From NCBI RefSeq assembly GCF_047511655.1, contig NC_133401.1, positions 15,346,001-15,410,000 of the forward strand: 64,000 bases of DNA, given 5' to 3'. The stretch's first letter is position 1. Every line of letters starts with the position of its first letter. This DNA comes from Castor canadensis (lineage: Eukaryota > Chordata > Mammalia > Rodentia > Castoridae). A program made the position numbers and the translations under genes. Below are positions 15,300-26,622 of the stretch, in pieces. The notes beneath the pieces were generated by a model. The model was not told the DNA's origin, ran no database searches, and saw only the letters and a list, made by a program, of their open reading frames with translations.

Positions 15300-16923
15300 T
15301 CCCTCTGGTCTGGGGGGCCTTCTGGAAGTCCCTGCCCATTGGGCACATTCATTCTTCCAATGCACTTCCTGATGACAGTAGACACATTGATTCAGTCCTA
15401 GTTCCTCCTTAGGGCAGGGGCACCCTGGGGGCTCCAGTCACCATCCACAGTGATTGCTTCTGCCTCTGCCTGGATTAGCATGCTGGGGCCCACCTGACTG
15501 TTTGGCAAGGGCTGCTGCAAAGAGGTCCACTTTCCTTTTTATCTTTCTGTCACCCACCCATTTAGCCTCTTGATCTTGACTGACAAAAACTTTTGTGGCT
15601 ACCTCCAGAAGCTGACTGGCATTCATTAGAGAAAATCCCTTCAGTTTTTGTATTTTTCATTTTATGTTCTCCTGGGCCTGGCCAACAAATATCATCCACT
15701 GTTTTTCAGTGGCTCCTAGGTCAAAGGGGGTGTAAAACGGATGGCCTCACATATATGCTCATAAAACTGGCTGGGACTCTCATCTGGCCCTTGGAGGACC
15801 TCTGATGTTTTGTTCAAGCTCATGGCCTTTTCCCCTCCTTCCTTCATGCCTCCCAATAGTACCTCCTGATATCATTCAAGTCACTGGTAATCTTGGTCAT
15901 CATTGGGTTCCCGATGGGGGTCTTCCTCAGGAAATGGGCCTGAGCACATGCTTGGGCATTTAGAGTGCCTTCAGGGGCATGATCTTCTAACCACTTTAGA
16001 GCTGCCAACGTTATATGGCATCGTTCTTCAGAATTGAATAGAGCCAGAAGGAGCTGTTGGCAGTCTGTCCAGGTGGGTTTATGAGTCTGGATGATAGACC
16101 GCATCAAATCAATCAGAGCCTGAGGTTTTTCTGTGAAGGAAGGGTTATGCTGTTTCCAGTTTAGGAGGTCTGTGGTGGTAAAGGGCTGGTAGACAAATAT
16201 CCATCCTCGTTGTATTTGACCATCTTGGTCATAAAACACTGGGCCTAGGGCCTCCCTCAGGGGCATCTACAGAGTGGTGGGGGCCTGAGGAGAGGAGGGG
16301 TCCTCACAGAGACTGGCTAGATGCCCCTGACTGAATGGGGGATGTGGGGTCCACTGGTGGATTCAGAGTGAGTATGGGATCCATAGGACTCAGGGAGGTC
16401 AGGGGAGTTGAGGCCCCAGAGGCTTCCAGGGCAGATTTTACAGGTGTGCCTGTCCCTCAAGCTTCCCATCCAGTGCTGCAGTGAGGATGTGGAACTAGGT
16501 GCTGGTGGCAGAGGTGGAAAAAGTGGCACAAGGGTTCCCTTGGCCAGTATAGGCTCCTTTGTTTTCTCTGTACACTTGGAAGTTGCAGCTACCCTAGCTA
16601 CCATAATCCTACATAAGGCCTCATCTAGACAAGGCCTTAGCCTGTGAGCCAACTGAGGACAGCATCCTGCCAGCAGTCAATATAGGGAAACTGATCTGGG
16701 TGCCCAGCCTTCCCTACAATTATCCTATAAACTTCATTAACCACAGTTTTATCTAGTGACCCTTCTGGAGGCCACCCTACACCAAAAGCAGACCAATTTA
16801 CTTCACAAGGGCCTTAAGCTTGTTAGGAGTTAACTCCATAGCCTCCATTAAATCCCTTTTTAAAGTTTTTAAACATACATTCCAAGGAGTGTTTTTTTCT
16901 GATTCCCACCCATTTCCTCCCAT
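15300..16923 (-). pseudogene. gag remnant, ERV copy 1
   Basis: A start codon at 16921-16923 (minus) is followed by Gly-Gly, a possible N-myristoylation site, and a matrix-like segment that stops near 16805. A proline-rich middle region with a PPLPPAP patch lies near 16540. The capsid frame 15844-16266 carries the gammaretroviral capsid signature (LNWKQHNPSF...WTDCQQLL). A single nucleocapsid zinc knuckle of the C-x2-C-x4-H-x4-C type at 15345-15386 is intact at residue level. Stops and shifts break the gene between these parts. Confidence 0.85.
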
Positions 16924-17630
16924 TACCAGACATCAAGACAGACACGGAGGGTGGTAGTTTTGGAGGAGAGGTAAAGGGGAGCCCTCTTCTCTGACACACA
17001 AGGGAGAACAATATGAACCCCTTATTGTGACCTGGATGTGGTTGCCTGGCCAGGAACTGCACCCTACACAGGGTCCTCATTTCCTTTGTCCATCTCTGGC
17101 CACTCCCCTCACAGGGATTTAGGCATCTCTTGGCCATGGTGATTCTGATAAACCCCAGACCAGAAGCCCTGTTAGGGCTCACACTAGACCATGTGAGTTT
17201 GCCATAGATCCGTGGACGGGGATTCTGCACTCACTTCATAGCCAAGCTACATCTCATTCACACATGTTCACACACAGGCATCCAATGTCTCCACCTGCAC
17301 CCAGTCCCTAGGAGTCACAATTTTGTTTTCACTCAAAGTTACTTGGGTGATCCTGGGAGGTTATTGAGCTCCCATTCTGCCACTTAGGGCCAGGCCTAAT
17401 ATTTGAACCTGGGTTCTTAACATTCTAACAGGTGGTGCTCCCCTTGCTGGTTCCTGTGCCTCACTGGGTTCTGTTGTGCATTCAAGGCCCTCACCCTGAC
17501 TCAATGGACAGATGAGTCCCTCCTCCAGATCAAACTGTCCATTGGTGCCTGGTCGGATGATTTCTCCTGGCAGTGCAAGGTATGTACCCTGGTGACAAGG
17601 GAGGTGAAAAGCCACCTTCTCCACAATCCT
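16924..17630 (-). other. 5' leader of ERV copy 1
   Basis: Untranslated leader between primer site and gag start on the minus strand, where a packaging region would lie. Open frames here lack any domain. Confidence 0.55.
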
Positions 17631-17645
17631 GGATATGAGTCCCCA
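17631..17645 (-). promoter_or_regulatory. Primer binding site of ERV copy 1
   Basis: Four bases inside the 5' LTR the minus strand reads TGGGGACTCATATCC. TGG at this spot is the expected start of a tRNA primer site. The following bases fit a degraded proline-tRNA site best, but the match is imperfect. Confidence 0.5.
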
Positions 17646-17649
17646 GAGA

Positions 17650-18001
17650 TGTTGCGGGGATCTGGAACAGAGACAATGGACACTGAGGCAATTCAACAGG
17701 AAGTAACATTTTATTGTGCCGGCACAGAGTCAGTGGATTAGAGTCCAAAGGCTGAGCCCCAAGAGTAAAGGACCTTACCTCATATACCCTTGCAAGCAGA
17801 TTACAGAAGCAAAAAGCAAAGTTTAACCTATACATCATTGCATGCAACTCTATTGTCTACTGCACCCCCCCAGTGCTATGTGACTTTTCCATGTTTAGAT
17901 TTCTTAAGTTTTATCTCTCTGCTATGCCATCCCTTCCCCATTAATATATTATCAGAACACAGACTTGCCTGCTATCTTTTCTGCCCCTCCTCCCTCCTAC
18001 A
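17650..18001 (-). repeat. 5' LTR of ERV copy 1
   Basis: About 352 bp, related to 9145-9504 along its whole length, with a TATA-like CATATACC context and a TTTTATTGTG poly(A)-signal complement. The right target copy AGTT follows at 18002-18005. Confidence 0.88.
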
Positions 18002-18005
18002 AGTT

Positions 18006-18941
18006 GAGTGACTGAATCTGAACACAAAGTTAGCCTACCATAAAGTTACAAAGCCAGGACTTTGTGAATCTGTTGTAGAAGACAAAATAAGTGCATTTGT
18101 CATAATGAGCCAGAAAGTAAAAGGGATCATCAGACTCAGTTAACCTCCACTCATTGATCATGGCATACCTATGAGTAAAATAGGTAAGAAACCCATGGAC
18201 TTTTTACTTGATTTGAACAAGTAGGAAATCTAGGTCTAGTCAATCAACATGAGAGTTGTAGACTTTTGGCCAGTTTTGTAATGTGATAGAGTTTCCATCT
18301 CCAGAGTTCTTTGAATGAAGGACTGGCCAGGTCCTCTTGAGGAAGTGCTCCCCAAAGTGAATAACACTAGGATCAGTCATTCTAGCTTTTCCCAAAGTGA
18401 CCTGTAGTCAAGTTTATGTTGAGTATATATTAGGTAAATAGAAACATCCAGAGGAATTACTGGAAACTACAGCTGAATTGACAATACTTCCCAGAGCCCA
18501 GCAGGTCATTGTGGTCTACCAGTTAGTATAAGGGTTTGTAGAGGGCACATATGGGTGCTTTTGCTTGAGTCATATGCAGAGGTCTGAATGGGTCCTTGAA
18601 CCATGGTTAGTCCCCAAATTCCAGAATGCAGAATTGCAATAGAAATACTTAACCATGATCAATGGCTATTTTGGTAAGAAAACACAAGTGAACGTTGTAA
18701 CTGCTTTGTATGTACCAAAAACTTTAAGCCAAAGCAAAGCCACATCCATAGGGGAGTCACAGAGGTTAGTGCCACTAGGAGCAATGATTTGTATCACAAC
18801 CCCAATCATTCACTCATTTGCTTGCGCAAAAGATAAAGTGAATCTCGGAGAACGACATGGGATTATTTTAAGCTTAAGTAGGAGTTGGCTTTGGGTGGAG
18901 CTCCAGAGGTGGTGGGATTTTTTGGCTTGGGGGTTTTGTTG
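18006..18941. other. Spacer between two proviruses, no gene seen
   Basis: Unique-looking sequence without recognisable coding segments. Confidence 0.4.
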
Positions 18942-19062
18942 GATTTTTTGTTTGTTTGTTTGAGACAGTGTCTCATTATGTAGTCCAGGATGGCCTTGAA
19001 CTTGTGATCCTCTTGGCTCTATCTCCAAACTGCTGGGATTACATGCCCTGCTTAGATGTGGT
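18942..19062 (-). repeat. B1-type SINE
   Basis: A TTTG-rich tail, GAGACAGTGTCTCATTATGT, CAGGATGGCCTTGAAC and CTGCTGGGATTACATG in order. This is the reverse complement of a B1 monomer. Confidence 0.87.
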
Positions 19063-20103
19063 TTTTTTCTCTTTTTTTGGAATAAATCAACATGTCTGCT
19101 GGCACCTGGCACATGGCCACTAAGTTATCTCTTTATCAACTAGATTTTTAAGTGATGTTTCGTTAAAATGCAGTTGTGGGCCAGAGGTATGGCACAAATG
19201 GTAGAGTGGGGCCTAGCAAAGATGAGGCCCTGAGTTTAATCCCTAGTACCACAAAAAATATATCTACTACCACTCTGTATATTGGCTGTGAGTGCTTTTG
19301 TGCTAAAATGGAAAGAATTGAGTAGTTAACTACAGAGAGTGAGTATTCTGTGAAGCCTAAAATATTTACTATCTAGCTCTTTCCATAATAATTTTCAGAT
19401 ACCTGTTCTGGCCTGCAGAAATCTTAATTGCCTTTCCATTTCACAAGATAAGATCTGCTTTCCCTACTCCACCATTTCTGCTAAAAACACCATATGTGGA
19501 CCTTACAGAATGGTTTACTCTCTGCTGTGGTAGTCTACCCAGAACTACTGTGAACAAATCAGTCCTTTTACAAAAACATGAATTGTGGTGGATGAGTTCC
19601 TGTTCACATCACTAATCTTCCCATGTTTCCTGATGCCACTTCCATTTCAGTAGCTGGATACACCTGGGTTCTCAGCATTTCTACAACCTTTGTCATACCA
19701 CTATTTGTACAGGTCCAATCTCTGTTTTAAAATTCCCTTATCCCCCAAATCATAACAATTTGGCTTTTCTGATTGAGCTCTGACTGATAACGAAACCATT
19801 TCTGCTTCTTTTCAGTCCCTACCGTGCTCTCTTACGTGTAATAATTTTCCTAACTTATAGCATTATTGGCTACTTTTCCTTTTGTTCATCTCTATATAAA
19901 TGGTATCCCAGAGTATGTATTCTTGGGGTAGTTTGTTTTTGCCAACAATATGTTTGTGGAGTTCAACCATGTTGTTGTTTACAGCAATTTTTTAGTTATT
20001 TTCTTACTTTAAAGTAGTAGTAGGCAAACTATATCTCATGTACCAAATCTTGATATGTTTGGTGTGTGTATATATTTATTTTTGCTTGCTGGATATAGAA
20101 TTC
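19063..20103. other. Spacer, mostly unique, no gene seen
   Basis: Apart from the ID SINE at 19168-19260, this holds AT-rich sequence with no coding signal. Confidence 0.4.
19168..19260 (+). repeat. ID-type SINE
   Basis: GGGCCAGAGGTATGGCACAA, then GGTAGAGTGGGGCCTAGCAA, CTGAGTTTAATCCCTAGTAC and an A-rich tail. Confidence 0.8.
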
Positions 20104-20186
20104 TGGGCTGGAGGAGTGGCTCGAGTGGTAGAGCGCCTGCCTAGCAAGTGTGAGGCCTTGAGTGTGCTGCCAAAAAATGCCTGTTC
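20104..20186 (+). repeat. ID-type SINE with central deletion
   Basis: GGAGTGGCTCGAGTGGTAGAGCGCCTGCCTAGCAAG is followed directly by GAGGCCTTGAGTGTGCTGCC and A6. The B-box part is shortened. Confidence 0.8.
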
Positions 20187-20230
20187 CCTAGATATAGAAT
20201 TCCTATGTTATGGAGGACCAATATATTTAA

Positions 20231-20314
20231 TTTTTTGGCACTACTGGAGTTGAACTCAGGGCCTTGCACTTGCTAGGCAGGTGTTCTATCCCTTAATCCA
20301 CTCCACTAGCCCCA
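20231..20314 (-). repeat. ID-type SINE
   Basis: TTTTTTGGCACTACTGGAG, then GAACTCAGGGCCTTGCACTT, GCTAGGCAGGTGTTCTATCC and CTAGCCCC form the reverse complement of an ID unit. It lies only about 45 bp from the plus-oriented copy to its left. Confidence 0.85.
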
Positions 20315-20575
20315 TGTATATAATTTTCACAGATAGTATGAAACATTTCCCAAGGAATTTTACCAATGTAAACTCTCACAAGCAAAGTAAGAGAGTTCAA
20401 TTTTCTGCTACCCCTGTCAGCACTTTGGTACCGTAAGTTTTTATTTTTAGATAAAGTGTTTAAAAAGAATCATTCTAATTCTTTGTAAAAGCAGACAATA
20501 GAATGGTAGTTACTAGTTGTTAGGGAAATTGGGAAGATGTTAGTCAAAGGATATAACATTTTAAGTAGCTATTCT

Positions 20576-20790
20576 GAGCCAGGCACCAGTGGCTCACATC
20601 TGTAATCGTAGCTGCTCAGGAGGCAGAGATTAGAAAGATCTCCATTCAAAGTCGGCCCAGGCATATATTTGTGAGATCTTATCTTGAAAATACCCACACA
20701 AAAAAGGCTGATGGGGTGGCTCAAGCAGTTAGAGTACCTGCTTGGTAAAGCATGAAGCCCTGAGTTCAAATCCCACAAAAAGTAGGCATT
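20576..20790 (+). repeat. Composite SINE: B1-like left half plus ID-like right half
   Basis: The left half has GTGGCTCACATCTGTAATC and CTCAGGAGGCAGAGAT (7SL-derived). An A-rich joint follows, then GGGTGGCTCAAGCAGTTAGAG and CCTGAGTTCAAATCCC (tRNA-derived). This arrangement matches the B1-dID class of non-muroid rodents. Confidence 0.82.
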
Positions 20791-20964
20791 CTGGCATGTA
20801 GCTAATAGTGTCTCATTGAGGGTTCAATTTGTACCAATGTGATGATTAATGAGAAAATTGAGAATTTATTTGAGGTTTGTTTTACATTTCTTTATCTTCT
20901 TTTGCAGGGCTTGTTAACATGAGTTATGCATTTTGTATTCAGTTGGTAGTTTATTTGTGGATTT

Positions 20965-21178
20965 ATTTATTTTGGTGGGACTGGGGTTTGAACTCAGGGC
21001 TTTATTCTTGCAAAGCAGGCACTCTACTGCCTGGGCCACACCTCTGATTCATTTTGCGCTGTTTATTTTGGAGATGCGGGGTCTGGTGAACTATTTTCCC
21101 AGGCTGGCCTCAACCCTCCATCCTCCTGATCTCAGCCTCTCAGCTAGGATTACAGGCGTGAGTCACCAGTGACTGGAT
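20965..21178 (-). repeat. Composite SINE (B1-like/ID-like), minus orientation
   Basis: The ID half comes first (GTTTGAACTCAGGGCTTTAT...AAAGCAGGCACTCTAC), followed by a reversed 7SL-like half (CCAGGCTGGCCTCAACCCTC...GGATTACAGGCGTGAGTC). Confidence 0.87.
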
Positions 21179-21451
21179 GTAGGATTTATTTATATTCTGC
21201 TTACCAAGCTTTCAGTGTATGTGTGTATTGTGATTATCTTCCCAGCATTCTCACTTTCTTTATGGTGCACTGGATGAGCAACCATCCTTACCTGTAAATT
21301 TGTCACACTTCTTCTTTTAGTTACCACTTTTAGAAATCTTTGCATTAAACAAGGTCATGAAGATATTGTAGAAGTTTTTAAATATTTTACTTTGAATATT
21401 CACGTTCCAGCTCATATTGATAGTTGTATATGGAATGAGATAAAAGTGAAG
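21179..21451. other. Spacer, no gene seen
   Basis: Unique AT-rich sequence with no coding signal. Confidence 0.35.
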
Positions 21452-21537
21452 ACTTTTTGGAAGTACTGGGGCTTGAACTCAGGTCTTCATAGTTGCCAGG
21501 CAGGTGCTCTACCACTTGAGCCACTTTGCCAGCCCCT
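21452..21537 (-). repeat. ID-type SINE
   Basis: TTTTTTGGAAGTACTGGGGC, CTTGAACTCAGGTC, CAGGCAGGTGCTCTACCACT and GCCAGCCCC form the reverse complement of an ID unit. Confidence 0.87.
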
Positions 21538-21666
21538 TCTCTTGACTTTTTGAAAAGACTTACCAGTGTATTTAGTGTTACCTTTGTTGAATGTCAAATT
21601 GCTAGCTATGTATCACGTGACTGTACGTTTAACAGAGAGGCGGGTCATAGGCTGATTGACCACGGC

Positions 21667-22009
21667 TGTTAGAAATGAGTATTCTGATTAAAGACACAGG
21701 AACAAAGAATTGTCCCAGCAACACAAACCTTTACTTCTGGCCGGAAATGTGCCAGCCTGCATGTGGGCAGTCCCTTATATCCCTGATGCAACTAGCCTAC
21801 CTCTTGCCCTCGATAGCCCAAATCAAAAGTTCACACTCTTCCTGACCAGCTGAAGTTCTATACCTACTTGGCGGAGGTGTTAAGATACACAGTGTAGTGG
21901 GCAATTCTCATGGGCAGAGGGGGCTCAGCAGGAATCCAGACAAAGAAGCTGGAAATAGAGGCAATTAAAATGGCGACATACACTTTGACAGAAAAGACTT
22001 ATTTTCTCA
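21667..22009 (-). repeat. 3' LTR of ERV copy 2
   Basis: The minus-strand LTR starts TGAGAAAATAAG and ends CTAACA. Its whole length pairs with 35635-36007. Confidence 0.87.
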
Positions 22010-22030
22010 CAATTCCCCTCCCTTTTTAAT
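22010..22030 (-). promoter_or_regulatory. Polypurine tract of ERV copy 2
   Basis: The minus strand reads AAAAAGGGAGGGGAATTG immediately before the LTR's TGAG. This fixes the LTR boundary. Confidence 0.8.
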
Positions 22031-23995
22031 ACTCTTTTCTTTAAACTCTTTTTTAACATCTGTTGATTTACTATTTCAGCTGTGCTTACAAACAGCTGGT
22101 ATGACACAGGAGTTGGTTTAGTTAGAGCAGTTTCTATGAGCCGAATTGTCAATCCTCATATACAGGGAATAACACAGCACCCAGTGAAGGTTAGGGCCCC
22201 AAATACAACAAGGAGGGATGTTAAAATTGAGGTGATTATTCCCTTCCATTTTCCAAACCATTGTTCTAACCAGTTAGTAAAGGGGTCATTTATTGCTGAG
22301 TTTTTTGCTACTTCATTTGACAGGGCTGTCAGGCCCTGGAGAGCCTTGGTTATAGCTCCGTCTGGGGCTCTATTATTAGGGATGTACGTACGACACTCCC
22401 CTCCTCTAAGACACATACTCTCCCTTTTTCTGCTAGAATCACGTAAAGAGCCATTTGGTTTTCCCATGCCATTTCACTAGGGGCGCCTACTTGTTCTGCA
22501 GTTCTCTTTATGGCATCTCAGGTGTAGTTAACAAACCTCTGTTGATTATAGCAGATGTAATTAATCCAGTCTACATTTTTATTGATAGTAGGCCACCAAA
22601 ACAATTCTGACCCAAAGCCTGCAGCTATTTGATTTCTTGCTTTGAATTCATCAGGAATTCCTCATGGGAGTATATATATATATATAGCATCTATATAAAT
22701 GTAAAAGTTGAATGACCCTCTGGGGGAAGTAAGATCCTGTTTCTGTTTTCTCCTAGCCAGAGAGGGTTTAGCATTTTGAAATGCCAAGGTGAAAGGGATA
22801 GCTAATTGGACTGAAGTACAAGTCCCACTCCATTTGAGTGGAAGAACCTCAAGCAAGGGTCCACCACAATACCACCAGATGTCTGCCCCAGTACCAGCTA
22901 GAGTGGTTTTATTAGCTACCTCTTCAAAGGATCAGCCATCAGTGCACCCTGAGACATTCCCCAGAAACTCCAATTTCTCCCCCACTTGGAGAGGCATGAG
23001 GTGGTTAGAGTTCCAAAATGGGGGTCTGACCAACTGAGGTGGCCTTAGCCTTTCAGGATCACCAATCAAGGGGAACAGTAGTGACAAGCTCTGGAAAAGA
23101 CCTATTGCCACAGGTTGTCCTTTCTTGGAAGACAACAATCAGATAAGCCATTCCAGCAGGGTCTGTGGTCCATCCCCGAGGAAAAGGGAAAACTTGGGGT
23201 TCTGGTCTCCTGGCCACACATGCATAGCAATCTGTTTTATTTAGTGTGAGAATGGAATAGTTGATCCATTCCAACCAGGGATTTGCTTCCCTGTAACCCA
23301 TCTCAATGGCTCTAGTTTGTCTTAAGTCTTTGACCTCTACTATAGCTACTCCTGTTTGATTATGGTGGAGTTTGGGAGATAACATTGGGAGTGACCATTA
23401 GGGGGTGTTATGGTAGTGGATTCTGGGAGCAATTCTAAAAGAAACATACCTATTGGGTTCGTATATGCATTATGAGCTCCTAGCCCATATTTTCTGAAGA
23501 TAGATGGCTCAGTGGATAGAGGAAGGGTCATGGTAATCAGCATAAGGGATTTACATGGAAGATGCTGACAGTTGGGAGTGAGCATGACCCTATGGATTTG
23601 CATCTTTGGCATTATATGTTTCCAGAAGGGGTGACTTTTATGCCTAGAATGCCATGAAGCTGTTTGTGCAGTACTCCCCTTTGGATTTGTTGTCCATCCC
23701 ACATCAACCCAACTAGTGCAAGGAGGATCATTGTATTGGCTAGTGCGATTATCTCCATAGGAACAGTGAAGGGGCACATGTATATATATACATACATATA
23801 TATATATATACATATAATACAATAACATTGTATATATATACATAAATATAACATTGATTTCTAAGATCACCACAGGGGATAGCAAGACATGCATCAAACT
23901 TGATAGTTATGGGAGAGGAAGCCTGTGGAACATTGATAGCGGTTATGCCATTCCCTAAGTGGAAAAGAAACAACAGTCTTATTACAGTCTTTTCA
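22031..23995 (-). pseudogene. env remnant, type-D/RD114-like, ERV copy 2
   Basis: Minus strand. The N-terminal segment near 23900-23990 is hydrophobic (signal-peptide-like). The surface-subunit frame at 23059-23385 contains an NKTDCYACV segment, i.e. a CxxC isomerase-type motif. The transmembrane-subunit frame at 22156-22467 has the YIPNNRAPDG segment, a heptad region and a hydrophobic anchor (TSLLVVFGAL) near its end. In the cysteine motif before YIPNN, the last cysteine of the usual pair is Arg. AT-dinucleotide runs at 22671-22686 and 23779-23846, plus frame breaks, disrupt the gene. Confidence 0.8.
23779..23846. repeat. AT/TA-rich microsatellite inside env of ERV copy 2
   Basis: Runs of TATATA and CATATA interrupted by short non-repeat bases. 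It has grown inside the dead env gene and generates spurious tyrosine/isoleucine-rich frames. Confidence 0.85.
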
Positions 23996-23998
23996 AAG

Positions 23999-25160
23999 TT
24001 ACTTTGGTCTGACCAGTTTTGAAGACATGGCCCAATGCTCCCCCTGGGGTGCTCGCTTTATTCGACTGTAGTGCGTCCATCCTCTTTCAGCAGTATGCAC
24101 TGCTATCTCAGTAGTGAGTAGCACCTGGTATGGTCCCTCCCAGAATGGCTCAAGTTTTTCAACACTCCAGGTTTTGACCAGGATGTAATCTCCAGGTTGA
24201 TGTGGGTGTGCTGAGAACTTGAGTGGTGGGGCCTGAGCCAGAAGTCCTTGATGCCTAATGGGATGACAAGACTGATGAAAGACCAAGTACAGAGTTTTGG
24301 AGAAACTGGTCTTTGGTTTCAAAGGAGGGGAGGCCCAAGGGCCATCCTAAGTAAGGTAGCCCATATAACAACTCATAAAGAGAAACTCCTATATCCTTTT
24401 GGGGAGCTGTTCTGATCCTAAGCCAGGCAAGGGGTAGGCATTTTGTCCAGGGCAGCCTGGTCCCTAAAACTATTTTGGTTAATTGTCTCTTTGAGGTATG
24501 GATCATCTTTTCAACTCCTCCTGAGGAAGAGGGTTGCCATGGGGAATGATGTTCCCGTTTGAGGCTTAGTGCCTTAATTATATTGACTTTGAAGTGACTC
24601 CTATTTTCTGAATCTGTATTTTCAACAAGTCCAAATCGAGGAATTATGTTATCCAAAAGCCCTTTAACCACTCTTTTTGCAGTGGCATTTGATAAAGGCA
24701 TAGCCTCAACTCAATTGGTTAGATGGTCCACTATGACCAGTAAATATTTCAAAGGGCCCACCAGAGGTAACTCTGTGTGATCCACCTGATTACTGTGGAA
24801 GGGCCTTAATCCTGGGTTTCTTTCTCCCAAAAGTTGTCCTCTCAGAGCCTGCTTATTGACTTTTCTGCAAGTTAAACAACTCTCAATAAACTGCTTTGCC
24901 AATGCATAACTCCCTGGGCTTACATAAGCCCTGAGAATAGCATCACACGTGGCCTGGGTTCCCCAATGGCTTCTCTGATGAAATTGAGTCATTATTTCCC
25001 TGATAAGGGGCTTAGAAAGCACTTCTCTTCCATCTGGAAGAAGCCATTTTCCCTCTGAGGTTTGGGAATTGCCCAGCTTCTCTAGTTGGACCCCCTCTGA
25101 GGGAGTGAAAATGGGGTTCATGGGTGGTGCCTGGATGACAGTGGTGAGATGTAACATTTG
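23999..25160 (-). pseudogene. Integrase region of pol, ERV copy 2
   Basis: The zinc-binding part at 24711-25157 has an H-x-H and CLTCRKVNKQ cysteine pair. It leads to the first catalytic Asp (VDHTEL). A single in-frame TGA near 24712 sits where the family has Trp. The core continues at 24255-24701 with an NTDSENRSHF segment (second Asp) and a GGVEKM segment (catalytic Glu). The C-terminal domain at 23999-24322 has the PYQVLLTT...AERGWTHYSRIK pattern. Three acidic residues survive, but the stop and frame shifts inactivate it. Confidence 0.87.
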
Positions 25161-25181
25161 GTGTTCTGGATGGAGGGTAGC

Positions 25182-26107
25182 CTACTTTGCAGCCTTGTCA
25201 GACAAATTGTTTCTTTGAGCTTCTAAGGAGCCTCTCCATTGATATCCTGGGACAAGGACTATTGCAATTTCTTCAGAAAGCCTGAGACTCTCTAGCAGTT
25301 TAACAATCAATTCCTTGTAGATTAGATATTGTCCTTTGCCATTCATTAATCTCCTTTCTGCCCATATCTTCCCAAAGGTGTGTTCTACCCCAAATGCATA
25401 CTTAGAATCTGCATAGATGGTTCCTTCCTTATCCTTTAAGAAATTTAGGGCCTGATTTAATGCAAACAATTCAAAGGTCTGGGTTGACCAGGTATTAGGT
25501 AACCTTCTTGACTCAATAGCTTTAAATTTTTCTTCATCCACCACTGAATACTTATTGTCCTTTTCCCTGGGTCATTTTAGAGGAACCATCTATAAACAAT
25601 TTGTATCCATCCAGAAAGGGAGTCTCTGAGATCTGGTCTGAACTTGGTCTGATAGTCAATAATAACTAAAGAACAATGTCCCATGGGCTCTTGTATTTTT
25701 CCTCCTAATAGAAACTCAACTGGATTTAGATAATTGTCAGCAATCAAAGTCAGATCATCCCTTTCTAGTAGCCTCATATTTTAAAATCCTGGAATCAGTT
25801 AACCATCTTCCCACCCTCTGTTGAAAAATAACCCTGACCTGGTGGGGTGTGCTCACTATTAGAGATCCACCAGAGGTCCGCTTTCTACTTTCTTCCGTCA
25901 GTAGGCTGTGGCTGACACTACTTGGATGCATTCTGGCCATCCTTGCATGATGAGATAAAAGGTTTTTGGACAGATAAGCTATAGGCTGTTTCTTCCCTCC
26001 ATGTTGCTGAGTGAGGACTCCCAAGGCTGTTACTTGATCTACACTAATAAAGAGGTGAAAGGTCCTCTCCAGAGAGGGTAGAGCTAACATGGGGTAGTGA
26101 TCAGAGA
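25182..26107 (-). pseudogene. RNase H and RT connection region, ERV copy 2
   Basis: The frame 25182-25544 holds the FELFALNQAL and YADSKYAFGV motifs of retroviral RNase H, with Glu and Asp present. Upstream, 25755-26107 holds the reverse transcriptase connection segment (LFISVDQVTALGVLTQQHGG). That segment is cut by the L1 insertion at 26108-26119. Confidence 0.85.
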
Positions 26108-26119
26108 CTGAGGTTTTCT
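26108..26119. repeat. Left target-site duplication of the full-length L1
   Basis: CTGAGGTTTTCT is present here and again at 33152-33163. It brackets the L1 exactly and restores pol continuity when one copy is removed. Confidence 0.9.
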
Positions 26120-26189
26120 TTTTTTTTTTTTTTTTTTTCATTTTTCTTTTATTATTCATATGTGCATACAAGGCTTGGTTCATTTCTCC

Positions 26190-26252
26190 CCCCTGCCCCC
26201 ACCCCCTCCCTTACCACCCACTCCACCCCCTCCCGCTCCCCCCCTCAATACC
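26190..26252 (-). other. G-rich tract in L1 3' UTR
   Basis: Runs of four to six C on the + strand are runs of G on the L1 sense strand, spaced so that a G-quadruplex is plausible. The same tract recurs in the second L1 (about 43365-43412), and its beginning recurs in the short copy at 39746-39824. Confidence 0.6.
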
Positions 26253-26622
26253 CAGCAGAAACTATTTTGCCCTTATCTCTAATTTTGTTGTAGAGAGAGT
26301 ATAAGCAATAATAGGAAGGAACAAGGGGTTTTGCTGGTTGAGATAAGGATAGCTATACAGGGCATTGACTCACATTGATTTCCTGTGTGTGGGTGTTACC
26401 TTCTAGGTTAATTCTTTTTGATCTAACCTTTTCTCTAGTTCCTGGTCCCCTTTTCCTATTGGCCTCAGTTGCTTTAAGGTATCTGCTTTAGTTTCTCTGC
26501 GTTAAGGGCAACAAATGCTAGCTAGTTTTTTAGGTGTCTTACCTATCCTCACCCCTCCCTTGTGTGCTCTCGCTTTTATCATGTGCTCATAGTCCAATCC
26601 CCTTGTTGTGTTTGCCCTTGAT

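Larger units (their letters stand above)
9145..18001 (-). mobile_element. Class I (gammaretrovirus-like) provirus, ERV copy 1, with both LTRs
   Basis: A complete but inactivated provirus in minus orientation. Two related LTRs (9145-9504 and 17650-18001) start TG and end CA when read on the minus strand. They are flanked by identical 4-bp copies of AGTT at 9141-9144 and 18002-18005, the duplication size typical of gammaretrovirus-like integration. Between them, in order on the minus strand, lie a tRNA primer site, gag, pro-pol with reverse transcriptase, RNase H and integrase, then env and a polypurine tract. The LTRs have drifted well apart (about four of five positions agree by eye), so the insertion is old. 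All genes carry stops, frameshifts and altered catalytic residues. Confidence 0.9.

Noticed and set aside
20104..20180. tRNA gene (A box and B box present in many places, e.g. here and 61660-61740)
   Set aside because: The units lack a foldable cloverleaf and carry A-rich tails, as in ID-type SINEs.
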